Assembly (NCBI GenBank): GCA_009885845.1
Contig: VFJW01000119.1
Span: 1-34,696 of the forward strand
Direction of reading: 5' to 3'
DNA: 34,696 nucleotides
Origin: Geobacter sp.
GTDB taxonomy: Bacteria; Desulfobacterota; Desulfuromonadia; Geobacterales; Pseudopelobacteraceae
This document shows, piece by piece, positions 19,235 through 26,622 of the stretch (positions are counted from its first letter, which is position 1; each line of letters opens with the position of its first letter). Both the position numbers and the translations under genes were made by a program. Under the pieces are notes generated by a model. That model saw nothing but the letters and a program-made list of their open reading frames with translations, did no database searches and was not told the DNA's origin.

Positions 19235-19386
19235 GTAAACTCGCGCTTTATCTGCTTGCGGTTAAAGGGGTAGTACCGGGGGCATTTGGCAACAACGGCA
19301 TTTGCCGCCTGCTTGCAGGTACGGCGGCATGACGTACAGAGCTTATTTACGGCTGGTTTGTTGTGTGCAGTCTTTTTTGGTGGCAT
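19207..19386 (-). CDS. Small conserved-looking four-cysteine protein
   Basis: The likely product is 59 residues, starting at the ATG at 19386 (MPPKKTAHNK). The frame is open back to 19473, but that part overlaps the 3' end of ilvE. Four cysteines (C17, C20, C24, C35) in CTSCRRTCK and AKCPRYYPF could bind zinc or an iron-sulfur cluster. It resembles a small-protein type I associate with Geobacter genomes, without a known function. It sits between ilvE and the ferredoxin and overlaps the latter. Confidence 0.6.
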   Translation of the reverse strand: MPPKKTAHNKPAVNKLCTSCRRTCKQAANAVVAKCPRYYPFNRKQIKREFTWQQMELGL

Positions 19387-19441
19387 GGCGACTTGTGATC
19401 CATGCCGGGGCGGGTTCAAACCCGTCCCGGCGAAATGTGGA

Positions 19442-20515
19442 TTAAACGACGAACCTGACCCAACCGAACTCATCCTTCAGTTTTCCGGTCTGAATTCCGG
19501 TGAGGGTATCATAAAGACGTTGCGTGATATCTCCAACCCTGCCGCCGCTCAACTGCAGAACCTCATTCTTGTAACAAAGTTTTCCGACCGGAGTGATGAC
19601 CGCTGCCGTGCCGCTGCCAAAAGCTTCGGTGACTTTACCGGAACGGATATCAGCCATCAGATCGTTAACATCAATCTGTAGTTCCTCAACGGTATAGCCA
19701 AGCGTCGGAGCCAGTTTAAGTACTGAATCACGCGTTACGCCCGACAGAATCGAGCCGGTTAACGGAGCGGTTACGATATGATTGCCGTAGGCGAAAAACA
19801 TATTCATGGCACCGACTTCTTCAATAAAGCGACGCTCCCGGCCATCCAGCCAGAGCACCTGATCATACCCTTTTTTCTTGGCTTCGAGTCCAGCTTTGAG
19901 CGAACTGGCATAGTTTCCGCCGGTCTTGGCCTCGCCCGTTCCACCCGGCACTGCCCGGACGTAATGATCTTCCACCATGATGTTGATAGGGTTGAATCCG
20001 GCTGCGTAATAGGCGCCGACCGGAGAGAGGATGACGAAGAAATAAAAATGGTTTGAAGGATGAACCCCCAGAAACGGTTCCACGGCAATCATGGCCGGGC
20101 GGATATAGAGCGACGTGCCGGGGGCAGTGGGAATCCACTCCTGCTCCAGTGCAACCAGCTTGTTTATGCCGTCAAGAAACAGCTCTTCCGGCACTTCCGG
20201 CATACAGATGCGGTCACCGGACTGATTGAAGCGGCGGGCGTTCATCTCGGGGCGGAACAGGGCCACGCGCCCGTCAGTCCACTTATAGGCCTTGAGCCCT
20301 TCAAATATTTCCTGGGCATAATGGAACACCGAACAGGATGGGTCAAGTATGAAGGGGCCGTATGGTTCGATGCGGGCATCACACCATCCCTGGCTGTCCT
20401 TCCATTCAATAACCAGCATCCGATCGGTGAAGTATTTGCCAAAGCCGAGTTGGGATTGATCAGCAATTTTTGATTTCATCTTCTCAGCCGGTAACGGCAC
20501 TATTTTTATATCCAT
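19442..20515 (-). CDS. ilvE: Branched-chain amino acid aminotransferase
   Basis: IlvE transfers the amino group between glutamate and the keto acids of Leu, Ile and Val, using PLP. The 357-residue protein is of the longer (eukaryotic-like, BCAT type II) class. It has FEGLKAYKWTDGRVALFRPE, the arginine-rich RRFNQSGDRICMP, and the PLP lysine K197 in EAKTGGNYASSL. The C-terminal GSGTAAVITPVG block is intact. GAGGTG lies four bases before the ATG. Confidence 0.96.
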   Translation of the reverse strand: MDIKIVPLPAEKMKSKIADQSQLGFGKYFTDRMLVIEWKDSQGWCDARIEPYGPFILDPSCSVFHYAQEIFEGLKAYKWTDGRVALFRPEMNARRFNQSGDRICMPEVPEELFLDGINKLVALEQEWIPTAPGTSLYIRPAMIAVEPFLGVHPSNHFYFFVILSPVGAYYAAGFNPINIMVEDHYVRAVPGGTGEAKTGGNYASSLKAGLEAKKKGYDQVLWLDGRERRFIEEVGAMNMFFAYGNHIVTAPLTGSILSGVTRDSVLKLAPTLGYTVEELQIDVNDLMADIRSGKVTEAFGSGTAAVITPVGKLCYKNEVLQLSGGRVGDITQRLYDTLTGIQTGKLKDEFGWVRFVV

Positions 20516-20698
20516 GATTCACCTCTTTTATCTGTCTGAACGTTTGCTGTACCTACCATATTCGGATAATTGCGGCAAGATGAAAAAGCCTGCGTCGTGG
20601 GATATACAGGCACTTCAAGCTTGAATTGTTTTACATGATCAACAATGGTGTACGGCTTTCTCTCTTGCCAATTCGTAAAAAACCATAAAACGGCAGGT

Positions 20699-21019
20699 TT
20701 AAGCGTAGATAGACTCCAGGCCCTTCCTCTTGACAATATTAAGCAATGTTATGGCCGGGCCGCTCGGGTGTTTTTCGCCTCGTTCCCACTTGCTGATGGT
20801 TCCCAGAGACACCCGGAAATAACGGGCAAAGACTGCCTGACTTACCCCGGCTTTGTTTCTGACTTCAACAATTTCTTCCGGCTTCATGTCCTCAATCGGC
20901 GCAAGGCACGAGGAATCAAAGCGTCGCATCGTTTTTGCCGGCACAATGCCTATGTCGTGCAAGCCCTGCATAGATTCATGGAGCGCTGCAAGTGCTTCGC
21001 TTTTATATTTCTTCGTCAT
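20699..21019 (-). CDS. higA: HigA-like XRE-family antitoxin (NadS type)
   Basis: The 106-residue protein carries a helix-turn-helix at about 47-100, with the sequence VEVRNKAGVSQAVFARYF followed by SLGTISKWERGEKHPSG. It is typical of antitoxins encoded downstream of RelE/HigB-like toxins. It overlaps the toxin gene by 17 bases. The HTH would bind the inverted repeat overlapping the promoter at 21396-21436. Confidence 0.85.
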   Translation of the reverse strand: MTKKYKSEALAALHESMQGLHDIGIVPAKTMRRFDSSCLAPIEDMKPEEIVEVRNKAGVSQAVFARYFRVSLGTISKWERGEKHPSGPAITLLNIVKRKGLESIYA

Positions 21020-21386
21020 TGTAGTCTACCTCCACAAGTTCTTTTTTATCCAATGCCAAGGCAATTTGTGCGTCGGTAAGGCCAAGATATATTGCCGTTG
21101 CTTCCCGGTATTCCTTCACCTCGGCATTGTCGAGATTATCTTTTTTGCTTTTGGGGAAAGAATAAAAGAAGATGCTGCGCGTTTCCGATTTAAAGGCAAT
21201 GATGCTTCGGTGCCCGCCGCTCTTTCCGCCGCCTTCCCGCGCGATTCGTTGTTTAATCATCCCTCCGCCATAGTCGGCGTCGATAAGCCCTTTTTCTATC
21301 TGCCGGACAGCCTCCACCAATTTTGCGTCGTCGATGCCTTCTTTAGACGCATGGCGCGCAAACCACTTTGTTTTGAATACTCTCAC
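21003..21386 (-). CDS. higB: RelE/HigB-like toxin (DUF1044 type)
   Basis: The 127-residue protein has the layout of the RelE-superfamily group PF06296: MRVFKTKWFARHASKEGI at the start, the Gly-rich IAREGGGKSGGHRSIIAFKS and the strand-turn IFFYSFPKSKKDNL. Such proteins are usually ribosome-dependent mRNA endonucleases. A GTG start is used, with GAGGG just upstream. Toxin before antitoxin is the higBA order. The C-terminal acidic tail (VEVDYNDEEI) is longer than in minimal RelE. Confidence 0.83.
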   Translation of the reverse strand: MRVFKTKWFARHASKEGIDDAKLVEAVRQIEKGLIDADYGGGMIKQRIAREGGGKSGGHRSIIAFKSETRSIFFYSFPKSKKDNLDNAEVKEYREATAIYLGLTDAQIALALDKKELVEVDYNDEEI

Positions 21387-21395
21387 ATTTCCCTC

Positions 21396-21436
21396 TGCTT
21401 GATAATAGTATAGTTCTTAGTGTTATAAATCAAGCA
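21396..21436. promoter_or_regulatory. Putative HigA operator (inverted repeat)
   Basis: TGCTTGAT (21396-21403) and ATCAAGCA (21429-21436) are perfect inverted arms 25 bases apart. They bracket the -10 and -35 boxes of higBA, the expected place for autorepression. Confidence 0.55.
21405..21433 (-). promoter_or_regulatory. Promoter of higBA
   Basis: On the minus strand TTGATT (21428-21433) and TACTAT (21405-21410) are 17 bases apart, ending about 18 bases before the GTG start. Confidence 0.55.
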
Positions 21437-21482
21437 ATATAAAAACAAAGAAAAAGGGTAGGGCGACATTATATCTGTTTGT

Positions 21483-22016
21483 TCACTTTTTCAACGATGT
21501 CCTGCATTTGTTGGCTGTCACAGCTTTCAAGTTCTCCACCGCCAGATTCCTGACTTCCAGAAGATCGAATCCATGTTTCGACATCAAGGTGTCACCGATT
21601 GTGTTGAGTTCTGTCATAACTGAACTGATCTCGCACGCGATTGCTTCAATCCGTCGGAAGACGTGCTCGGATTGATCCTGCAAGAATATTACGGATTCAT
21701 TTTCCCTGTGCAGTCGGTGCACGAGCCAGTTGCGTTCGTCCTTTAGCTTCCAGATCCGGTCATCAATGCCCGGTGGCAGCGGAAACTGCTTGCGAATATT
21801 TTGCATCAGTGTGCCCATAGTCTGCCTGTTTGCCGACTCCAGTGCGGCCTGCACTTGTGTCATGGCCTCAGATTTCTCCAGTCGGAGAGATGTTGCAAGG
21901 TACGCGGCAAGCGTGCTTTCAATTAATTGCGCCTGCAAAACAACGCATCCAACCTGCCTACAGAGTTCGTTAAAGTGTGGAGGTTCGTCCATTGTCATTC
22001 TCAATTCAGCCAACAT
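21483..22016 (-). CDS. Hypothetical alpha-helical protein with HEPN-type RNxxxH motif
   Basis: I do not recognise this 177-residue protein as a named family. It is predicted to be mostly helical. The segment KDERNWLVHRLHRE carries R95-N96-x3-H100, the RNxxxH form of the Rx4-6H motif that forms the active site of HEPN ribonucleases. The second half (about 107-165) is amphipathic helix. No partner nucleotidyltransferase or MNT-like gene is adjacent. It lies between the membrane coiled-coil gene and higBA in a run of minus-strand genes. GGAG lies about ten bases before the ATG; ATGs at codons 7 and 9 are alternatives. Confidence 0.6.
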   Translation of the reverse strand: MLAELRMTMDEPPHFNELCRQVGCVVLQAQLIESTLAAYLATSLRLEKSEAMTQVQAALESANRQTMGTLMQNIRKQFPLPPGIDDRIWKLKDERNWLVHRLHRENESVIFLQDQSEHVFRRIEAIACEISSVMTELNTIGDTLMSKHGFDLLEVRNLAVENLKAVTANKCRTSLKK

Positions 22017-22054
22017 AATTTAGTAGCTCCACGATTTTCACTCTCCGCCCTATT

Positions 22055-22669
22055 TTATACCCCAACGCCAATAAGGGACCTCAGTTTATCGGTAAGCTCT
22101 CTCCTGAACTCTGGTAGTTTGTCTATAATCTCGTATGCTTGGTCTTGCTGTTTAAATAGCTTGTCAAAATCTGCTTCTTGAAGCATGTAGCCATGATTAA
22201 TTTGTGATTCGACTCTCTTTTGCTGATTCACAGCCAAGTACATTTTTTTGAGGAAGTTTTCAAAATCTGCTTCAAGGGTTTTTGGCAGCAAAATTCGATT
22301 GATTTCGAAGTAATTGAAGAGGACTCGGTAACTGTCGATAAATGCTCCGTAAAGTTCATTGAGATCATCCATCGGTGTCATAAAGGATCTGATTTTGTTT
22401 TCGAAGTCCAATATCAGTTTGTACATCTCAATGATTACCGTAGCCTGTTTTTCAAAAATGCCGCTGTATGAAATTTGCAGGCGAATTCGCTCTTTCTCAA
22501 GGTTCGACCGGAAACTTTCGATTTCACTCTTCGCTTCTGATTCCAAGTTGCTCTTGAATTTTTCAATGTCCTTAGAAAGGAAATGTTGGAGAATTGTGCG
22601 CGCCAAAAAACCAAGAACTGCTATCATGATTGTGTTAGCTGCAATTGCTCCAATAATGATCTCAGTCAT
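22055..22669 (-). CDS. Membrane-anchored coiled-coil protein, unknown function
   Basis: The 204-residue product starts at the ATG at 22669 (AAGGA upstream; a TTG at 22693 is less likely). It has one N-terminal membrane segment (about residues 3-24, IIIGAIAANTIMIAVLGFLA), then a charged coiled coil (about 30-62), then a helical domain opening with SYSGIFEKQATVIIEMYKLI. That last motif resembles small anchored proteins found near defence and phage genes, but I cannot name the family. It lies 64 bases downstream of the BrnT-like gene and 38 bases upstream of the RNxxxH gene. Confidence 0.6.
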   Translation of the reverse strand: MTEIIIGAIAANTIMIAVLGFLARTILQHFLSKDIEKFKSNLESEAKSEIESFRSNLEKERIRLQISYSGIFEKQATVIIEMYKLILDFENKIRSFMTPMDDLNELYGAFIDSYRVLFNYFEINRILLPKTLEADFENFLKKMYLAVNQQKRVESQINHGYMLQEADFDKLFKQQDQAYEIIDKLPEFRRELTDKLRSLIGVGV

Positions 22670-22733
22670 GGTTCCTTGTCCTTCATCTAACAATCAGTGA
22701 GGAGTTGATCCGATGAACGGTCTAACCTCGTAG

Positions 22734-23099
22734 TTAGGGAGTTTTTTCGTGATATCCTGTGAAACAAGCGAAAACATTTCGCTCTGCCTCATGCGCCCTG
22801 CGCAACGATATAACACGGATAGTTTCATTTTTCCGCATAGTAGTAACAAAGAAAACTACTTTACCGTCGCTGTCTACTGTCATGTGTTCATGCCTGCGTT
22901 CATAACTTGTACAGGCGTCGCGTGTAATAAAAGGGCGCACATTAACCGGGAGGATTAAATGTTCTAGCAGGTTAACTGCGCTTGCCAGGGAATATTTATG
23001 TTTCGTTCGATTGTGTTCTTCTTTGTCTGCGGCGTAGTCGATCTTTGTAGCCCCAATTACAACACGGAAGTCTTCTGCTTCCCAGTACGGTGACTCCAT
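22734..23099 (-). CDS. BrnT-like (DUF497) RNase toxin, no visible BrnA partner
   Basis: The 121-residue protein has the BrnT/RelE-like core. Residues 21-46 (DYAADKEEHNRTKHKYSLASAV) follow the family pattern D.DK...N..KH..S...A, and RHEHMTVDSDGKVVFFVTTM with IRVISLRRAHEAERNVF matches the strands that carry the basic active-site residues. BrnT toxins are RNases normally followed by a BrnA ribbon-helix-helix antitoxin. Here the next gene encodes a membrane coiled-coil protein. It is 26 bases downstream of the TPR gene, and GGAG lies five bases before its ATG. It also carries an N-terminal extension of about 18 residues. Confidence 0.7.
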   Translation of the reverse strand: MESPYWEAEDFRVVIGATKIDYAADKEEHNRTKHKYSLASAVNLLEHLILPVNVRPFITRDACTSYERRHEHMTVDSDGKVVFFVTTMRKNETIRVISLRRAHEAERNVFACFTGYHEKTP

Positions 23100-23125
23100 A
23101 AATTTCTCCGATATTTTAATAACCG

Positions 23126-24403
23126 CTAAATAATCACCTCAGATGGGATTACAGAGTCATCACGAGCAACGGCAATCAAATACTGACTTTTTACCTTTTC
23201 ATCAGAAAAATGATGAGGTTTCATCTCAGATAAAATCATCGGAACTTTCCATATTTTTACATCCCATTTTCCGCTTTTTAGCATTTGCACGGTCTTGTTT
23301 AGATTGTCAATATTACGGAGATACAAGGTAAAACACCCCACACCCCCACCATCTAAAACCGGACGAGCACACACTGAGTCGCCCTCTAAAACATGTGTTT
23401 TTGATGTTCCGTTTATAATTTCAAGTGCCTCTTGAATTATTGAATCTAATTTTACCGCCTCTTCTATTATCACCTTCCGAACGTATTCGAGGTCTTTTGC
23501 CGGTGCCCAATGACATGACCTTTCGTCTCCAACATATCGTCGCCATCTAATCAACCAAGTTCCATTACGTTTCCTGACCAAGATCATGCCAAAAGTTTCA
23601 TGAACACCAGTATTTTTTTTCAGCTTACGCAAAATTGCATATGTATTTTCACGATCTGAATAGGCAGGATTCTGATCTGCTAAGGAAGTGTGCTTGTATG
23701 GGAATATTTCGATTGATCTATCATAATCTTCAATTGCTTGTTGGTAATTAAATAATGCAGAATATGACCGACCTCGCTGGCGGTACACATCGGCGTCGTT
23801 TGGATCTAATTCGATAGCTTTGTTGAAGTCTTCAATTGCCCGCCACTTGTCTCCCATATTAGAATATGCAAGTCCTCTGTTATGGTATGCTTTAAAATAT
23901 GTAGGGGCGATCTCGATAGACTTAGTAAAATTATCAATCGCTTGGCTATACTCACCTAATACATAATATACACATCCACGTTTATTGAATGGATCCGGAT
24001 TCTTTGAGTCAATTTTGATAACGGCATCCAGATCCGAAATAGCATTTTGTTTATCACCTACGTAATAATATACAATGCTGCGACAATAACGCGCCTCAAC
24101 AAATTCCGGGTTTATCTCAATAGATTCGCTATATTTGGCTATTGCCTCACCGTAAACTCGTTTAGCTTGAAATCGGAAGGCTTCATTGAATAAACCGTCC
24201 AGTTGGCTATTACCAGTTGAAATTTCAATAATTCCCCCATTTTTTGCCCATTCCACAGCAACATATATCGTCCCATCCTGAGGAACACGAAATGCATTTG
24301 CACATGTCTGCATCAGTAGCTTGTCAGTTATATGTATTTGCCTATCTACCGCAGCAACCACTCCGCCTATAACAGGTACAATTGCTTTATCGTTAGCATT
24401 CAT
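23126..24403 (-). CDS. TPR-repeat protein with unknown C-terminal domain
   Basis: The 425-residue protein has an N-terminal segment (1-65), then about five tetratricopeptide repeats (about 69-235; examples are DPFNKRGCVYYVLGEYSQAI and AYHNRGLAYSNMGDKWRAIE), and a C-terminal domain of about 185 residues that I do not recognise. TPRs bind other proteins and often serve as sensor or scaffold. No signal peptide is evident. The ATG overlaps the stop of the PLD-J gene by 11 bases, so the two products are almost certainly made together. The gene is distinctly more A+T-rich than the PLD gene. Confidence 0.85.
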   Translation of the reverse strand: MNANDKAIVPVIGGVVAAVDRQIHITDKLLMQTCANAFRVPQDGTIYVAVEWAKNGGIIEISTGNSQLDGLFNEAFRFQAKRVYGEAIAKYSESIEINPEFVEARYCRSIVYYYVGDKQNAISDLDAVIKIDSKNPDPFNKRGCVYYVLGEYSQAIDNFTKSIEIAPTYFKAYHNRGLAYSNMGDKWRAIEDFNKAIELDPNDADVYRQRGRSYSALFNYQQAIEDYDRSIEIFPYKHTSLADQNPAYSDRENTYAILRKLKKNTGVHETFGMILVRKRNGTWLIRWRRYVGDERSCHWAPAKDLEYVRKVIIEEAVKLDSIIQEALEIINGTSKTHVLEGDSVCARPVLDGGGVGCFTLYLRNIDNLNKTVQMLKSGKWDVKIWKVPMILSEMKPHHFSDEKVKSQYLIAVARDDSVIPSEVII

Positions 24404-25784
24404 TCTTGCCCTCCAATTGTATCAACTCCTGCTGCAATTTCTGACGTGTGATACTGAAATATTCATCCCAATCCGATATTCGTGCAACTTTCCGGTAGGC
24501 ATCAGAACCGCGTATAATCCTGGCCGTTCTGGCAAGCTCCGTTACTCTCGTACGCATGCGAACCACTTCTATATGGAGCCTCTGGGCATCACTCAAGGTG
24601 CCGCTGGCTGTGCTAAATATTCCCTTGCGCAGGTTGTTGTATATTTCCCTAACTGCGTCCAGATCATTGCACTCGTTGGATTCCATAAGTCGATGGAATA
24701 TACGTGCCGCCTCGACTTTTTGCTCTTCGGAAACAAGATCAGGATGGCAGAATTTAGAGCTGGCGCGAAAGAGTGCTTTCAACTCCATCTGGTCTTCGAT
24801 TGCAAGTACTGCAACCTCGTTCCGACGGGCTTGCTCGTCATCCTGAGTAAATTCTTCGTAGTCCCTCTTTGCATCTTGATATGCCTGTTCTTTTTTAGGT
24901 GAGGCGTGAACGTCCTGTTGCAGACGTTCAGCACGCAGAGAAAGAAGCCTGCGGATTATCTCCCCCAACTCGATGGCATGACGAAACTGGTAGGTACGCA
25001 GCAACCGCTCCATTTCAGCCTTCTCATCCTCCAAAGCCGCTACCTGGAGTTCCAGCACCCGAAGTTCCAGCCTTACCTCGCCGATCTCAGGGGCAACATA
25101 GACGGCAATCTGCTTGCGTGAACGGACAAATGTTTCAATGCCGGCAATCGCCTGATCCAATTGATCCGCCGCTATCTGGGCGATTATTTTATTCACTTCG
25201 GCGTACTCAACGCTACCAGCAATAAGCTTTTTCAGCTTTGCGAGTTGAAGAGAGACATCATCCTCGTCATCCAACTCAATCACATGGCGTAGCGCCTCAA
25301 GCCGGGCAACGATCTTGCCGAGATCAGCCCCGACAACACCCTTGCCGGAATGACGTTCAAAGATCGACTCGAATTCCTGAATAAACTGCCGGGCCAATTC
25401 GGGATGCTCGGAGATGACGGTGATGTTCTCGCTATTCTGCTGGGCCTGGCGGCTCCAGTTGTAGGAACCGGTAATGACGGTGGCGCTGTCGATTACGCAG
25501 AACTTGTTGTGCATGATGGCGGAACTCTTCTTTTTGTCCCCCACCATCATGAACACGCCGCCCAGATCGCGCAGTCGCTCATATGCAATGCCGCTCTTGC
25601 GGTTTATGGAGTCGTTGATAATGATCAGCTCCACCCGTACACCGGAACCGGCCTTTTGGCAGAGCTGCTCGAATATTTCCGGATCGGTAAACCAGGCGAC
25701 AGCGATATGAATAGAGGTTGCTGCCTTGCGGATTTCATGCAGAATTTGAAGTTGGATATCATCGAAATATGCCTGGGTTTGCAT
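24393..25784 (-). CDS. PLD-family phosphodiesterase/nuclease fused to a coiled coil and a J-like domain
   Basis: The 463-residue protein begins with a single phospholipase-D-like domain (about 1-145). It contains one HKD motif, HNKFCVID (H92, K94, D99), followed by TGSYNWS, as in the Nuc/Zuc-like nucleases that act as dimers. Then come a helical and coiled-coil stretch (about 155-330) and a J-like segment (about 330-388) with HPD at 347-349 in ASSKFCHPDLVSEE. A further helical tail follows. No signal peptide is seen, so a cytoplasmic nuclease is more likely than a secreted lipase. GGGGA lies upstream of the ATG. It heads the block that continues into the TPR gene. Confidence 0.82.
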   Translation of the reverse strand: MQTQAYFDDIQLQILHEIRKAATSIHIAVAWFTDPEIFEQLCQKAGSGVRVELIIINDSINRKSGIAYERLRDLGGVFMMVGDKKKSSAIMHNKFCVIDSATVITGSYNWSRQAQQNSENITVISEHPELARQFIQEFESIFERHSGKGVVGADLGKIVARLEALRHVIELDDEDDVSLQLAKLKKLIAGSVEYAEVNKIIAQIAADQLDQAIAGIETFVRSRKQIAVYVAPEIGEVRLELRVLELQVAALEDEKAEMERLLRTYQFRHAIELGEIIRRLLSLRAERLQQDVHASPKKEQAYQDAKRDYEEFTQDDEQARRNEVAVLAIEDQMELKALFRASSKFCHPDLVSEEQKVEAARIFHRLMESNECNDLDAVREIYNNLRKGIFSTASGTLSDAQRLHIEVVRMRTRVTELARTARIIRGSDAYRKVARISDWDEYFSITRQKLQQELIQLEGKNEC

Positions 25785-26002
25785 TGATTGAATCCCCCTG
25801 CGGACACTCTAGCACAAGTATGCGACAAAATAAGTCATGCGGTGAAATTAAAGGGTGAAGAATGAAACTTCTCTGGAACCTGCGTGCGATCGTTATGACT
25901 CTCTTTCAATGGCTGCACGTCATAACCTGAATCCATCAAAGAATGATATCCAGACGCCTTTGCTGTCATTGCCACGGTCATTCATGTCCGGAATTTCGAA
26001 TT

Positions 26003-26338
26003 TCAACCGTACTGTGCTGCTTCCTCTAAAACGTGAGTTGCCCACTGGTTAAGGCTTTTCCCTGCGCTTTCGGCGGCCATGATTGCAGCGGCATGAACTT
26101 CGGGAGGCACACGTAATAAAACCTTTCCGGAAGCAGGCTTGTGCGGTGGTTGCCCCAACACGATACACGCGGCAAGATAATCATCAACGGCTTCATGAAA
26201 TGAGGTTTCAAGCTCCTCAACAGATGTCCCGTGAAATCCTACAATATCGCGGATTCCCGCCAGATGTCCGACAAAAATCCGGTCGTGTGCGTCAAATTCA
26301 ACCCGCGCGGCGAATCCTTTATATTTCATACTGTTCAT
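26003..26338 (-). CDS. hicB: HicB-family antitoxin with C-terminal RHH domain
   Basis: The 111-residue protein has an N-terminal HicB domain (residues 4-60, with FVGHLAGIRDIVGFHGTSV and EELETSFHEAVDDYL) and a C-terminal ribbon-helix-helix segment (KVLLRVPPEVHAAAIMAAE, SLNQWATHVLEEA) that should bind its own operator. GGAG lies seven bases before the ATG. The gene overlaps the end of hicA by 4 bases. Unlike the hicB at 546-761 it has a DNA-binding domain. Confidence 0.92.
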   Translation of the reverse strand: MNSMKYKGFAARVEFDAHDRIFVGHLAGIRDIVGFHGTSVEELETSFHEAVDDYLAACIVLGQPPHKPASGKVLLRVPPEVHAAAIMAAESAGKSLNQWATHVLEEAAQYG

Positions 26339-26589
26339 GGTTTTACTCCGATTGATTCGAGAAAATACCTGGCATCCGTAACTCTGTACCGTAAAGACTC
26401 TTTTTGGGGATGAGGCCGGTGAAAATATGCCCGCTTTCCCAGTTTTTCAAAAGTGACTGAAGAACCGGAGCCTTCCACCACGACACAACCCACAGCAATT
26501 AGTAATGCTTCTATCCGTGACCACTCAATAGTGCTGTTGGCAGGGTTACTGAATATGGCTTCAAGTGTCTTCCGGTGTTTATTGTTCAT
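26335..26589 (-). CDS. hicA: HicA-family toxin, probably translated from a leaderless mRNA
   Basis: From the ATG at 26589 the product has 84 residues: NNKHRKTLEAIFSNPANSTI, WSRIEALLIAVGCVVVEGSG, then FEKLGKRAYFHRPHPQKES. This is the HicA subfamily in which the usual G.HH motif is replaced (SGSSVTF) and HRPHP follows. The frame is open upstream to a TTG, but that region contains the promoter. The -10 box ends only five bases before the ATG and no Shine-Dalgarno is present. The gene is followed by hicB with a 4-base overlap. Confidence 0.87.
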   Translation of the reverse strand: MNNKHRKTLEAIFSNPANSTIEWSRIEALLIAVGCVVVEGSGSSVTFEKLGKRAYFHRPHPQKESLRYRVTDARYFLESIGVKP

Positions 26590-26594
26590 GGTTA

Positions 26595-26622
26595 ATGATA
26601 ACAGATAGTGATAGCATGTCAA
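26595..26622 (-). promoter_or_regulatory. Promoter of hicAB
   Basis: On the minus strand a perfect TTGACA (26617-26622) is followed after 16 bases by TATCAT (26595-26600). The predicted transcription start falls on or next to the hicA ATG at 26589. Confidence 0.65.

Noticed and set aside
20506-20736. Short minus-strand frame between higA and ilvE
   Set aside because: It overlaps both neighbours' ends, has no known motif and the region more likely holds the ilvE upstream sequence; the 183-base gap shows no convincing promoter.
24393-25784. Secreted phospholipase D or cardiolipin synthase
   Set aside because: Only one HKD motif, no signal peptide or membrane segment, and fusion to coiled-coil and J-like parts favour a cytoplasmic nuclease-type protein.
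25785-26002. Possible small plus-strand gene between the PLD-J and hicB genes
   Set aside because: The open frame has no Shine-Dalgarno or family features and runs into hicB; I see only a poor promoter candidate for the PLD-J gene here.
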